Source: Microcoleus sp. bin38.metabat.b11b12b14.051 (GTDB taxonomy: Bacteria; Cyanobacteriota; Cyanobacteriia; Cyanobacteriales; Microcoleaceae). Taken from it: DNA of 64,000 nucleotides. The notes beneath the pieces were generated by a model. That model saw nothing but the letters and a program-made list of their open reading frames with translations. It was not told the DNA's origin and did not search any database. Where the stretch lies: the NCBI RefSeq assembly GCF_013299165.1, contig NZ_JAAFKD010000013.1, forward strand, positions 124,001-188,000. The letters run 5' to 3'. The translations under genes were made by a program, and so were the position numbers. Positions 1 through 12,934 of this stretch are shown piece after piece (within the stretch, counting starts at the first letter, position 1; every line of letters begins with the position of its first letter).

Positions 1-3798
<3,798 letters not shown>

Positions 3799-3995
3799 TT
3801 ATAGCACAAAACCGTTAAAGGCGATGCTAGGGCTTTCTAAATGCAAATTTATCGGGGGGAGGGAGAGGAGTAGTTTTGAGATTGTTTGCCCATTTCCTAG
3901 GTGCAGCGCCGTCAATAGGCCACAGAAGAGAGGAGAAAGGCATTTGAGGGTTTTGATCGGGAAATGAAATATGTTTTTTTAGTGTGCGACAGCTT

Positions 3996-4907
3996 ATGTT
4001 TAGATTAATTACAATTTGCGGGGCGACGGCGACGGGGAAGTCGGGAGTGGCTGTGGCTTTAGCCGATCGACTAAAATCTTCGATCCTGAGCGCAGACTCC
4101 CGTCAAGTGTACCGCGAATTTGACATCGGAACCGCAAAACCGACAAAGGGCGATCGGGCTGCTGTACCGCATCACTTAATTGACATCTGCGATCCGACTG
4201 AAACTCTAACACTCGCCGAGTTCCAGCAGCAAGCTCAAAAAATAATTGCTGATGTCGATTGTGCCGTTTCTCCTGGGCTGTTGTTGGTGGGAGGGACGGG
4301 CTTATATATCAAATCGATTGTCAAGGGTTTGAAAATTCCGAGGGTAGGCCCAGCGCCCGAATTGCGATCGCAACTTACGGATCTCGGACAATCTCAATGT
4401 TATGCGATGTTGCAGCAGGTCGATCGCCCCGCCGCCGAGAAAATTCACCTCAACGATAGCATCAGAACCTTACGAGCACTGGAAGTATTTTATGTCACCG
4501 GTCGCCCTATTTCCGAGCAACAGGGCGAAAATCCTCCCAATTATCCTATTCTACAGATTGGATTGGACTGCGAGATGGATGTTTTGGGCGATCGAATCCA
4601 ACAGCGCACCGAACAAATGCTAGAACGAGGTTGGCTGGCTGAAGTAGAATATTTGTGTAAAAAATACGGCTGCGACTTACCGCTGTTGAACACCCTCGGT
4701 TATCAGGAAATCAAACAATATTTAGCGGGCGACATTACGCTTGAGGAAGCTAAGAATTTGACTGTTTTGCACACGCGGCAATTTGCCAAGAGACAGCGGA
4801 CTTGGTTTCGAGCATATCCTGAAATTGAATGGTTTGATGTTAGCGCACCAGATTTGCTAGAACGAGTTTGGCAGAAAGTGCAGGAGTTTATTATCACAGG
4901 TTCGTAG
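3996..4907 (+). CDS. miaA: tRNA dimethylallyltransferase MiaA
   Basis: MiaA transfers a dimethylallyl group to N6 of A37 in tRNAs that read UNN codons. P-loop GATATGKS is at the N-terminus, followed by SADSRQVYREFDIGTAKP, PHHLIDICDP and GGTGLYIKSI, all MiaA hallmarks; the C-terminal half has QFAKRQRTWFR. The length is about 303 residues, normal for the family. A GTG at 3984 is in frame, but ATG 3996 gives the compact N-terminus usual in cyanobacteria. The final Gly-Ser codons and the TAG stop lie inside the first palindromic repeat of the array that follows. The gene is convergent with the giant kinase gene. Confidence 0.95.
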   Translation: MFRLITICGATATGKSGVAVALADRLKSSILSADSRQVYREFDIGTAKPTKGDRAAVPHHLIDICDPTETLTLAEFQQQAQKIIADVDCAVSPGLLLVGGTGLYIKSIVKGLKIPRVGPAPELRSQLTDLGQSQCYAMLQQVDRPAAEKIHLNDSIRTLRALEVFYVTGRPISEQQGENPPNYPILQIGLDCEMDVLGDRIQQRTEQMLERGWLAEVEYLCKKYGCDLPLLNTLGYQEIKQYLAGDITLEEAKNLTVLHTRQFAKRQRTWFRAYPEIEWFDVSAPDLLERVWQKVQEFIITGS

Positions 4908-5071
4908 TGAGGACTTCAGTTTTTTCTTTGATGCGGACTAAAGTCCTCACTACGAACCTGTAGTGAGGACTTCAGTTTTTTCTTTGATGCGGACTAAAGT
5001 CCTCACTACGAACCTGTAGTGAGGACTTCACTTTTTTCTTTGATGCGGACTAAAGTCCTCACTACGAACCT
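4899..5071. repeat. Three tandem copies of a 56-bp palindromic repeat (family A)
   Basis: Copies begin at 4904, 4960 and 5016 with a period of 56 bp. Each has 18-bp arms, AGGTTCGTAGTGAGGACT and AGTCCTCACTACGAACCT, around a loop of about 20 bases. They fill the gap between the convergent genes miaA and the 2047-residue kinase and could work as a bidirectional terminator. The first copy supplies the stop codon of miaA. Confidence 0.95.
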
Positions 5072-5078
5072 ACAATTT

Positions 5079-8000
5079 TTAAACTAAAGAAACTATCTGA
5101 GCATAATCAAAATCATTTGCCAAAAAAGCAAAAGCCTCAGCCGCCACTCTATCGACTGCGCGGATTTGTTCTATGCAAATGTCAATTTGATTCATGTCAC
5201 AGAGGCTGGAAGCTTCCAATAAGGCAGCCAACAATTCACGTGGCAACTTGGCTAAAACCGAGGCACTCAAAGCCGATTGGATATCGAGTTTAGTTAAATC
5301 ATTATTGCTAGCAGGTTCGTCATAAATAAACTTCACGCCTATATGTTTGTGCAGGGCCTCAAATAATTCTGCTTCCCGAAACGGTTTGCGGATAAAGTCA
5401 TCGCAGCCTGCTGAAGAAACCACCGCTCTTTCTTCTTCTAAAACACTGGCTGTCACCGCGATAATGGCAGTAGCTTGACCTTTAACAGTGCCTTTAATTT
5501 GTTTAGTGGCTTCGTACCCGTCCATGACTGGCATTCTCATATCCATCAAAATTAAATGCGGTTCCCAAGTATTCCAAATTTCAACCGCTTCTTGACCGTT
5601 ACAGGCTTCTTTAAGTTCAAAACCGAGGGGAGAAAGCAGTTTGAAAAGCAGCAAATTATTGCTGGGTTTGTCATCAACTATCAAAATTCGATAGAGGGGT
5701 TGATTCCGTGCAAGAGAAATCACTTGTACGGCAGCCTTTTTACCTTCTATTTCCCTGGATGAAATGACACCAACTAAAGTGTTAAATAAAAATTGTGTAC
5801 CAATCCCAACTGCTGAAGTGACAGTCATTTTTCCCCCCATTAACTCTACAAAATTGCGGCTGATTGGCAGTCCCAAACCAGTTCCTTCTTGCGAGTTTTT
5901 GCCTGTTTGAGTTTGCACAAAAGCTTCAAAAAGAATATCTAATTCATCGGTGGCGATACCGAGGCCAGTGTCGGAAATTTCAAAAATCAGGAAGCACGAA
6001 GATGCAGAATCTAAATCGCTAATATTTTCAAGCGGGCTGATTTTTGAATTTTCAAGACTGGGATTTGGAGGAAGATTTAAATTGTGCGAATTGTCCGGAA
6101 GCTGAAAATTTTCCGATTCTTTTAGCCTGCTTAGTTCTGGTTTGAGATTAACTTTTAATGAAACTCCTCCTGTTTGAGTAAATTTGAGAGCATTGTTGAG
6201 TAAATTTATTAAAACTTGTCGCAATTTCACCTCGTCAGCGCGCACGTATCTGGGAACATCTGGGCTGTATTCTACTACTAATTGCAGTTGTTTATCGTCA
6301 GCTTTGATATGAAACATATCTTCGATATCGTCTATAAATTGATAAAAATCAAAATTTTTATAGTTAAGATGAGTGCGGCCTGCTTCAAGTTTAGATAAAT
6401 CTAATACTTGGTTAATTAAAGTTAGCAAATGGTCGCCACTACGAATAATAATTCCGACATTTTCTTGATGTTCCTTGGGCAGATTGTGGCTGCGGAGCAT
6501 GATTTGAGAAAAACCGAGGATGGCGTTGAGGGGCGATCGCAATTCGTGACTCATGTTGGCTAAAAAGCTGCTCTTAGCTTCGTTGGCTACTTCGGCTTTT
6601 TTCTTGGCAAAAGCGAGTTCGGAGGTGCGTTGTTCTACTTTTGTTTCTAAGGTGCGGTTGGACTCGGCTAAATTATTATAAAGTCTAGCATTTTCAATCG
6701 AGATGGCTGCTGAGGCAGATAAGACTTTTAGCAGTTCCACTCTGTCTGATGTAAATGCTCCTGCGATCAGGTTGTTTTCTAAATAAATTATGCCGATAAG
6801 TTGACCTTGGTTCAGCAGGGGGGCGCACAATATTGATTTACTTTGATTCTGTTTGATATAGGGGTCAGTATTAAAATTTTTGCTGGCAAATGCTTTATTT
6901 AAAACTACTGTTTCTCCTGTGCGCTCGACATAATTGACGATCGATACAGGTAGGTTATTATCTATAGGGATTGACTGCAATACCGGAATGTTGTCGGAAT
7001 CGATCGCACCAGCAGCTTCGATCCGCAATTCCCCGGAATTGTCGCCCGACTCACAGTGGGAATGCCAAATTAAATAGCCTCGTTGTGCTCCGGCATTTTC
7101 GATGAGTATTTTCATCAAAGCCGCCAGCAACTTATCCAGGACAATTTCTCCAGAAATGGCTTGGCTGGCTTTCACTACCGCAGCTAAATCTAAAGCTGAA
7201 CTTCCTACACCGCGGGTGTTTAATTTGCTGGCTACAGTTAGTGTTCTGGCATTAGAAAATTGAGTGTCTGGGGCGGATTTTATTAATAATTCGGGGTAAG
7301 TTGTTTCTAGCTTTTGTAGTTTGCGTTTTGCGCCCCAGATTAGATAATTGTAGTGCGCTTTTTTGAGGTAAATTTGGGCAAATTCTGCTTTACCTTTGTT
7401 CAGCCAAAAATTGGCTGCTAATTCTGCGGCTAAGGCTTCGTTTTGGATAAACTCGCCGTCTCTGGCTGAAGCGATCGCTCGATCGTACAAATCGATCGCC
7501 TCCATCTCCTTACCCCCAATCCGCGCCATCTCGGCAGCCACCAATAAGTATTTATGCTCAAAGTTGTCTGGACAGCTATCAGCCCAGATTTTCATCTGTT
7601 TTTGGTTGGATTTGAGCTTTCTGAGGTATTTTTGGCGATCGCCCTGGGAAGCTTGCGGGTAAAGCGCAGTTAAACTTAGCGAGTAATAAAAATTATGCTC
7701 GGCTACAATAATTGTGCCGATCGCCAAACCCAATTTTTTCTCAGCTTCCACAGCATAACTGAGAGCTGCTGCATACTCTCCGTACAAATACAAAACCTGG
7801 CATTTCAAAACTTGATAGCCGCAAATCGCCAAAAAACTGCCGCGATTGTAACACTGCTCTAAATATTGCCCTTCACTAATTTCGCCATTACCAAAAACCT
7901 CACAATCCGAAGTTTCTCCCAGTAAATTAAACAGTGCTAGCTGACAGCCTAGTAAATAATCTGTAGCGATTTGATTGTTAGTTTTAAAATTAAATAGCAG

Positions 8001-11000
8001 GAAATTCCAGACTTCAACACGCAGAGATGCCAGATTTTTTCCCTGCACGATAGAATACATCATGTTATAAAGCTGAATGTAACCTGCAAATTGTAATTCG
8101 CCCGAGTCTATGCCCGCTTGATAGCCATTACTGCTAATCGAATCCGACAGTTTCAAAGGCTGTAGCCAGTGATTGAAATGAGCGACAAGCATCTGCGATG
8201 CCTTGCATTTTTGCGTCAAATCGTGGAAGCGATCGCTCAAATTGAGAGCTAACATCCCAAACTCGTAGCCCGATCGACAATCAGCCATCGCAGCCGACAA
8301 AACCAAGCCGTAGCAAGCATAGCTGTAAGATGATTCCGCCACCGGGCCGTATTTCAAAGAAAGATTGACAGATTTGGTAACAACTATTTGGTAAAGTATC
8401 GGATCAGAAAACAAACTCGCGGGAATAATTTTATCGAGAAGTTTCATCGCGGTTATTTTTTCGGGCACCGTCATTTCCGGCACGTGCAGCAAAGCAGCAA
8501 TGGGGCGATCGCCTAATTGAGCTTCTGCGGCAGCAAGTTCGGCTTTGCGCGCTTGCAGCAGCTTCTTTTGAGGCAAATCAACCCCCAACAAACTCAAGCC
8601 CTGACGCCCAAATTCAATGGCTTGTTCGTATTCGCCCAACATCGTATGCAGCGTAATTAGGCGATCGAACAACTCCGCTTTTTCCACCGCCGATTGCGAC
8701 TGCGGCAGTGCCAAATTTATCAAAAATTGCGATCGCTCGAAATTGCCTAGCAGATAATTTAATTCCGCACCTTCGAGATATAACTGTCTCGTCAAACTGT
8801 ATTGAGTTTCCCAGCTATCCGCAGCCAAAAGTTCGATCCCAGAAGATAAATAATTGACAGCAGCCACGTAAGCCGTAGCAGCTTTGGCTTTTTTACCAGC
8901 TAAAAGATTGAGTTTAGCAATTTTATCTCTTTCCGTGCGATCGATCTCTCGGGAAAACTCCCCTTCTTTCACCTCTACCGCCAGATTGAGCTGATCGACA
9001 ATTTCAAAAAGGTCCTCCGACAATTCCCCACCGTCGGTATTATCTAATAACAAGCGACCGATTTGCAAATGAACCGCTTTTTTCTGCTCTTCGTCAATCA
9101 AAGCATAAGCAGCTTGTTGGACGCGATCGTGCAAAAATTTGTAGTCTTCAAACAACAGTTCAACATCCAACTCTGACACCGGAAAAATCAAACCAGCTTG
9201 CAGCGCCGGACTCAAATCATCAAAAACAGAAGTCGGCGAATTAGCACATATTTTAGACAAAGTAGTCAAGTCAAAATATGCCCCGACACAAGCTGCTAAA
9301 CGCAAAATATTTTGTGTAGCTTCCGGCAATCTTTTTAACTTATTTACCATTAAATCCACGACATTATCAGTGATATCTGTTGCTTGGATTTGAGCAATAT
9401 TCCACTGCCAAAACCCTCTCTCACCTTTGTTTTTTCGGCTGTTGCCTCCCTTCATGCGTGTGTCGGAAGACTCCGGAAAGTGAAAAGTTATCAGATTTTC
9501 TGAATGCAAAGTTTTCATAAACTGATTTACAAAAAAAGGATTGCCGTTAGTTTTTTGTAAAACTAATTCTGCTAAAAATTGCACAGACTCTGCATCATTG
9601 TGTAGAGTGTCAACCATCAAGTTGCTAATATCTTCCTGACCCAAGTTATCCAAATGAAGAAAATTAATTGTCGCTTTTTCTTGTTGCAGCTCGCGTACAG
9701 TAATCATTAAAGGATGATCGGCACTGACTTCATTATTTCGATAAGCACCAATTATCAATAAATATTGCGTGTCTGTATCCGCCACCATCAATCGAATTAA
9801 ATTGAGCGTTGCCGCATCTACCCACTGCAAATCGTCCAGAAAAATCACCAAAGGATGTTCCGGCGAACAAAACACGCGAATAAATTTTTCAAATACAAAA
9901 TAAAAACGAATTTGCGCTTCATTCGATCTCAATTCGGCTACCTGTGGCTGTTTGCCAACAATCAATTCTACTACGGGAATTACATCAATAATTACTTGAC
10001 AGTTGGCACCCAATGCAGTTAAAAGTTTGGTGCGCCACCCTGCGAGTGTTTCTGCGCTTTCTGTTAGCAATTGCCGCACCAATCCCGAGAAAGCACTAAT
10101 AATTGCTGAATAGGGAATGTCGCGCTGAAATTGATCGAATTTGCCGGAAATAAAATAGCCGCGTTTTTCAGTAATTGGTTTGTAAATTTCTTGTACAAGC
10201 GATGATTTGCCGATGCCAGAATAACCAGTTACTAACATCATTTCGGTTCCCGAAAAATTATGTTCTGGGTTCGCAACTCGCTCGAATGCGGATAGCAAAG
10301 CCTCGACTTGCGCCGCCCGCCCGTAAAGTTTTTGAGGGATTTGAAATCCCTCGGAAATATCTTCTTCACCTAAAGGAAACTCTAAAATAGTTCCTGTTGT
10401 TTGCAATTGACGGAGACATTTATCTAAGTCTGCTTGAATTCCCCAAGCACTTTGGTAGCGGTTTTCGGCATTTTTTTGTAACAGTTTCATAACTATTGAT
10501 GAAACTGCGGCTGGAATTTCTGGTTTGATTTGCTCGATTGGTAATGGCTGTTTGGCAATGTGAGAGTGTACCAATTCCATTACATCTTTGCTGTCAAAAG
10601 GTAACTGGTTGGTTAGCAGTTCGTAAAAAGTAATACCCAGAGAATAGAAATCTGTACGGTAATCTAGAGAACGGTTCATTCTCCCGGTTTGTTCCGGTGA
10701 AATATAAGCTAAAGTTCCTTCTAAAATATGCGGATTTTTTAGGGTGGGAGTTTCGCGGGTTAGTAGCGTGGAAATACCGAAGTCGATGATTTGGATTTTT
10801 CCGGTTGTTTGGTTGAAAATAATGTTGCCGGGGTTGATATCTTTGTGGATGATATTTGCTGCGTGAATTTGTCCTAAAATTGCGGCAGTTTGAATGGCGA
10901 TGTTGAGGAATTCAGACAGACTAAAGCTTTGCTGTTCCTGCATTTGTTTCAATGAGGAACCGCCAAAATCTTCTAATATTAGAACGAGTGTGTTGCGATA

Positions 11001-11222
11001 TTTTTGTAAATCGCAGGCTTTGATGACTCCTGGGAGGTTGATGGTTTGAAGGATTTTGTATTCCTGTCTGTAGCGGACTATTTCGGCGGGAGTTGGATAG
11101 TCTTCGTTGAGCAGTTTGAGAATGATTGGCTGTCGATCTTTTTCTGTAATAGCTCTGTAAACTCTTGAAATAGAATTTTCGTATATTTGATTTAATATTT
11201 GAATGCCGGGGATTTCAAGCAT
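5079..11222 (-). CDS. Hybrid Ser/Thr kinase - AAA ATPase - GAF - histidine kinase - receiver protein
   Basis: A single 2047-residue signalling protein. An N-terminal Ser/Thr kinase domain (about 8-265) has the catalytic loop HKDINPGN (HKD rather than HRD), IDFGIS and the activation segment GTLAYISPEQTGRMN. An AAA/STAND-type ATPase follows, with P-loop GYSGIGKSS near residue 335 and LVIFLDDLQWVD. A long helical, TPR-like region leads to a GAF domain (about 1380-1540). The histidine kinase has phospho-acceptor His near 1558 (SHELRSPLNAILGFS), N box NLLNNALKFT and DTGLGIA. A receiver domain (about 1838-1960) has MDMRMPVMDG. This is the architecture of cyanobacterial HstK-type dual kinases, which are probably cytosolic since no membrane segment is seen. 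The last roughly 80 residues after the receiver are helical and unassigned. Input signal and target are unknown. Confidence 0.93.
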   Translation of the reverse strand: MLEIPGIQILNQIYENSISRVYRAITEKDRQPIILKLLNEDYPTPAEIVRYRQEYKILQTINLPGVIKACDLQKYRNTLVLILEDFGGSSLKQMQEQQSFSLSEFLNIAIQTAAILGQIHAANIIHKDINPGNIIFNQTTGKIQIIDFGISTLLTRETPTLKNPHILEGTLAYISPEQTGRMNRSLDYRTDFYSLGITFYELLTNQLPFDSKDVMELVHSHIAKQPLPIEQIKPEIPAAVSSIVMKLLQKNAENRYQSAWGIQADLDKCLRQLQTTGTILEFPLGEEDISEGFQIPQKLYGRAAQVEALLSAFERVANPEHNFSGTEMMLVTGYSGIGKSSLVQEIYKPITEKRGYFISGKFDQFQRDIPYSAIISAFSGLVRQLLTESAETLAGWRTKLLTALGANCQVIIDVIPVVELIVGKQPQVAELRSNEAQIRFYFVFEKFIRVFCSPEHPLVIFLDDLQWVDAATLNLIRLMVADTDTQYLLIIGAYRNNEVSADHPLMITVRELQQEKATINFLHLDNLGQEDISNLMVDTLHNDAESVQFLAELVLQKTNGNPFFVNQFMKTLHSENLITFHFPESSDTRMKGGNSRKNKGERGFWQWNIAQIQATDITDNVVDLMVNKLKRLPEATQNILRLAACVGAYFDLTTLSKICANSPTSVFDDLSPALQAGLIFPVSELDVELLFEDYKFLHDRVQQAAYALIDEEQKKAVHLQIGRLLLDNTDGGELSEDLFEIVDQLNLAVEVKEGEFSREIDRTERDKIAKLNLLAGKKAKAATAYVAAVNYLSSGIELLAADSWETQYSLTRQLYLEGAELNYLLGNFERSQFLINLALPQSQSAVEKAELFDRLITLHTMLGEYEQAIEFGRQGLSLLGVDLPQKKLLQARKAELAAAEAQLGDRPIAALLHVPEMTVPEKITAMKLLDKIIPASLFSDPILYQIVVTKSVNLSLKYGPVAESSYSYACYGLVLSAAMADCRSGYEFGMLALNLSDRFHDLTQKCKASQMLVAHFNHWLQPLKLSDSISSNGYQAGIDSGELQFAGYIQLYNMMYSIVQGKNLASLRVEVWNFLLFNFKTNNQIATDYLLGCQLALFNLLGETSDCEVFGNGEISEGQYLEQCYNRGSFLAICGYQVLKCQVLYLYGEYAAALSYAVEAEKKLGLAIGTIIVAEHNFYYSLSLTALYPQASQGDRQKYLRKLKSNQKQMKIWADSCPDNFEHKYLLVAAEMARIGGKEMEAIDLYDRAIASARDGEFIQNEALAAELAANFWLNKGKAEFAQIYLKKAHYNYLIWGAKRKLQKLETTYPELLIKSAPDTQFSNARTLTVASKLNTRGVGSSALDLAAVVKASQAISGEIVLDKLLAALMKILIENAGAQRGYLIWHSHCESGDNSGELRIEAAGAIDSDNIPVLQSIPIDNNLPVSIVNYVERTGETVVLNKAFASKNFNTDPYIKQNQSKSILCAPLLNQGQLIGIIYLENNLIAGAFTSDRVELLKVLSASAAISIENARLYNNLAESNRTLETKVEQRTSELAFAKKKAEVANEAKSSFLANMSHELRSPLNAILGFSQIMLRSHNLPKEHQENVGIIIRSGDHLLTLINQVLDLSKLEAGRTHLNYKNFDFYQFIDDIEDMFHIKADDKQLQLVVEYSPDVPRYVRADEVKLRQVLINLLNNALKFTQTGGVSLKVNLKPELSRLKESENFQLPDNSHNLNLPPNPSLENSKISPLENISDLDSASSCFLIFEISDTGLGIATDELDILFEAFVQTQTGKNSQEGTGLGLPISRNFVELMGGKMTVTSAVGIGTQFLFNTLVGVISSREIEGKKAAVQVISLARNQPLYRILIVDDKPSNNLLLFKLLSPLGFELKEACNGQEAVEIWNTWEPHLILMDMRMPVMDGYEATKQIKGTVKGQATAIIAVTASVLEEERAVVSSAGCDDFIRKPFREAELFEALHKHIGVKFIYDEPASNNDLTKLDIQSALSASVLAKLPRELLAALLEASSLCDMNQIDICIEQIRAVDRVAAEAFAFLANDFDYAQIVSLV

Positions 11223-11398
11223 TGCATAGTTTCCCTTTTTTGCGAACTGGAAATTAACTTAGAATAAGACCGGGCGGTTGAAACGGCGTCTCTACAGACA
11301 AAACCCTAGAAGAGCGGGTTAAATTCAAATTATGTTATTTTCTTTACACCGCGCACCATCCGGGCTTTGTTTGTCTCAACCTAGTTTCAACTGCGGTC

Positions 11399-12382
11399 TT
11401 AGCTGTAAAGACTAGCTACATATTCGCCGTAACCGTTGTAGGGCAAAGTCGGGCGAGTTTCCCACGACCAACTGTTACCCGGGCCGACTACTCGTTCGCT
11501 GGCTTGTGACCATCTGGGGTGGGGTTTGTCGGGTTCGACATTGGCTTCAAAAGCGTATTCGTTGGGGCCGATTGTATTCCAAAAAGTGGCTGGTTGTTTT
11601 TCGACAAATTCAATTTTAACGATCGACTTTGCGCCCTTAAAACCGTATTTCCACGGAATCACCTGCCGCAGGGGGGCACCATTTTGCTTGGGTAGCTGCC
11701 GCCCGTACAAACCTGTGGCAAAAAATGCTAAATCGTTAGCCATTTCCTCGATTCGCATACCTTCGGTGTAAGGCCAAGGATAAAATTGCGACATCAAACC
11801 GGGGCCGGGAGTGATTTTGGAGTCGTAAAACGAGGTGAAGCGCACAAATTTAGCGTTCGATTTTGGTTCGACATCAGCCATGAGTAATTTCATGGGAAAT
11901 CCGACCCAAGGAACTACCATCGCCCACGCTTCTACGCAGCGAAATCGATAAACTCGTTCTTCGATGGGGAATTTTTTCTGGAGATCGTCAATATCGTAGG
12001 TGCGGGGATTTTTTACTAAACCTGCTACTTCTACTTTCCAGTTTTCGGTTGGTAAAGCTTGGGCGGCTTGCCAAATAGATTTGGTGCCGCCGTATTCGTA
12101 AAAGTTGTTATATTTTGTAGATAAAGCTTGGTCGGTAATTTCCCGATCGACTTTTGCGAAGTTTGGATTCCGCGTCAATCCGGCGTATGCTGGGGTTGAA
12201 CCTTTATCCAAAGCTGTTTTTGAGCCATTATTGCTTTGACAGCCGGTTAGCGGCAGCACCGAAGCAGTCACGCCGGCGCCGATTAAATTGCTCATGAAGC
12301 GGCGGCGGTTCATAAAAGCTGTTTCTGAAGTAATTTGCGAGTCGAGAATTTCCCAAGGTTTGGGAACGCGAATTAACGGCAT
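11399..12382 (-). CDS. msrP: Protein-methionine-sulfoxide reductase catalytic subunit MsrP (YedY-like)
   Basis: A molybdopterin oxidoreductase that repairs oxidised methionines of periplasmic proteins in the known family. Residues 26-30 (RRRFM) followed by a hydrophobic stretch form a twin-arginine signal; LTGC at 45-48 looks like a lipobox, so the mature protein may be a Tat-exported lipoprotein. RFRCVEAWAMVVPW contains the conserved Cys that coordinates molybdenum, and KYGFKGAKSIVKIEF is a typical C-terminal motif. The length of 327 residues matches the family. The haem membrane partner MsrQ is not encoded next to it. The neighbour upstream is divergent. Confidence 0.92.
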   Translation of the reverse strand: MPLIRVPKPWEILDSQITSETAFMNRRRFMSNLIGAGVTASVLPLTGCQSNNGSKTALDKGSTPAYAGLTRNPNFAKVDREITDQALSTKYNNFYEYGGTKSIWQAAQALPTENWKVEVAGLVKNPRTYDIDDLQKKFPIEERVYRFRCVEAWAMVVPWVGFPMKLLMADVEPKSNAKFVRFTSFYDSKITPGPGLMSQFYPWPYTEGMRIEEMANDLAFFATGLYGRQLPKQNGAPLRQVIPWKYGFKGAKSIVKIEFVEKQPATFWNTIGPNEYAFEANVEPDKPHPRWSQASERVVGPGNSWSWETRPTLPYNGYGEYVASLYS

Positions 12383-12934
12383 AAGTAATAGTTAAAAGTT
12401 AGTAGTTAGTTGGGCGACAACTGCACAAATTTCAATGTTGCAATCGATTTGACAGTTGAGATTGATTCCAGAGAACGAAAGATTCCGGATATTTGGCAAC
12501 GCCTCTCGATCGCGCCAGTTGTCATCGGCGATCGCAATTACTGTATTTGCAATCACAGTATACTCTAATTCCGTCACAGCCGCGGGCGCACAGCAATCTC
12601 ACAGCACCCGGGCGATCGACCTACCAAATCTCGATCGCAGAAAAATCCTACAATTTGAGATTTTAGATTGGAGATTAGGGATTGGGGATTGGGGATGACT
12701 GACGCGCTCGGGGGGTTGTGATTTTTTCTACAGTTGTATTATTTGAGGAAAGAGGTGTCAGCAAGAATTTAGGCGCGATCGACTGAAACAATTGTGGCTA
12801 AAATCTGTGAAACAATTATCATAAAGCAAAGATTCAAATTATTTAATTTGTCCACAGGAAGCGGCACGCACCGCCCCGCTTTCCTCCCCCACTCCTTTCT
12901 TTAAGTCGGACGGGGGTCTCCAGCGGCAAGACAA
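12383..12934. other. Intergenic region between msrP and the WD40 kinase gene
   Basis: A 552-bp divergent gap. It presumably holds both promoters, but no confident -35/-10 pair or operator was picked out. At 12664-12698 there is an imperfect heptanucleotide repeat of the GGGGATT type. Short open frames here have no convincing start signals and were not called. Confidence 0.6.

Noticed and set aside
12392..12577. Small open frame upstream of msrP
   Set aside because: No homology, no start signal; intergenic composition.
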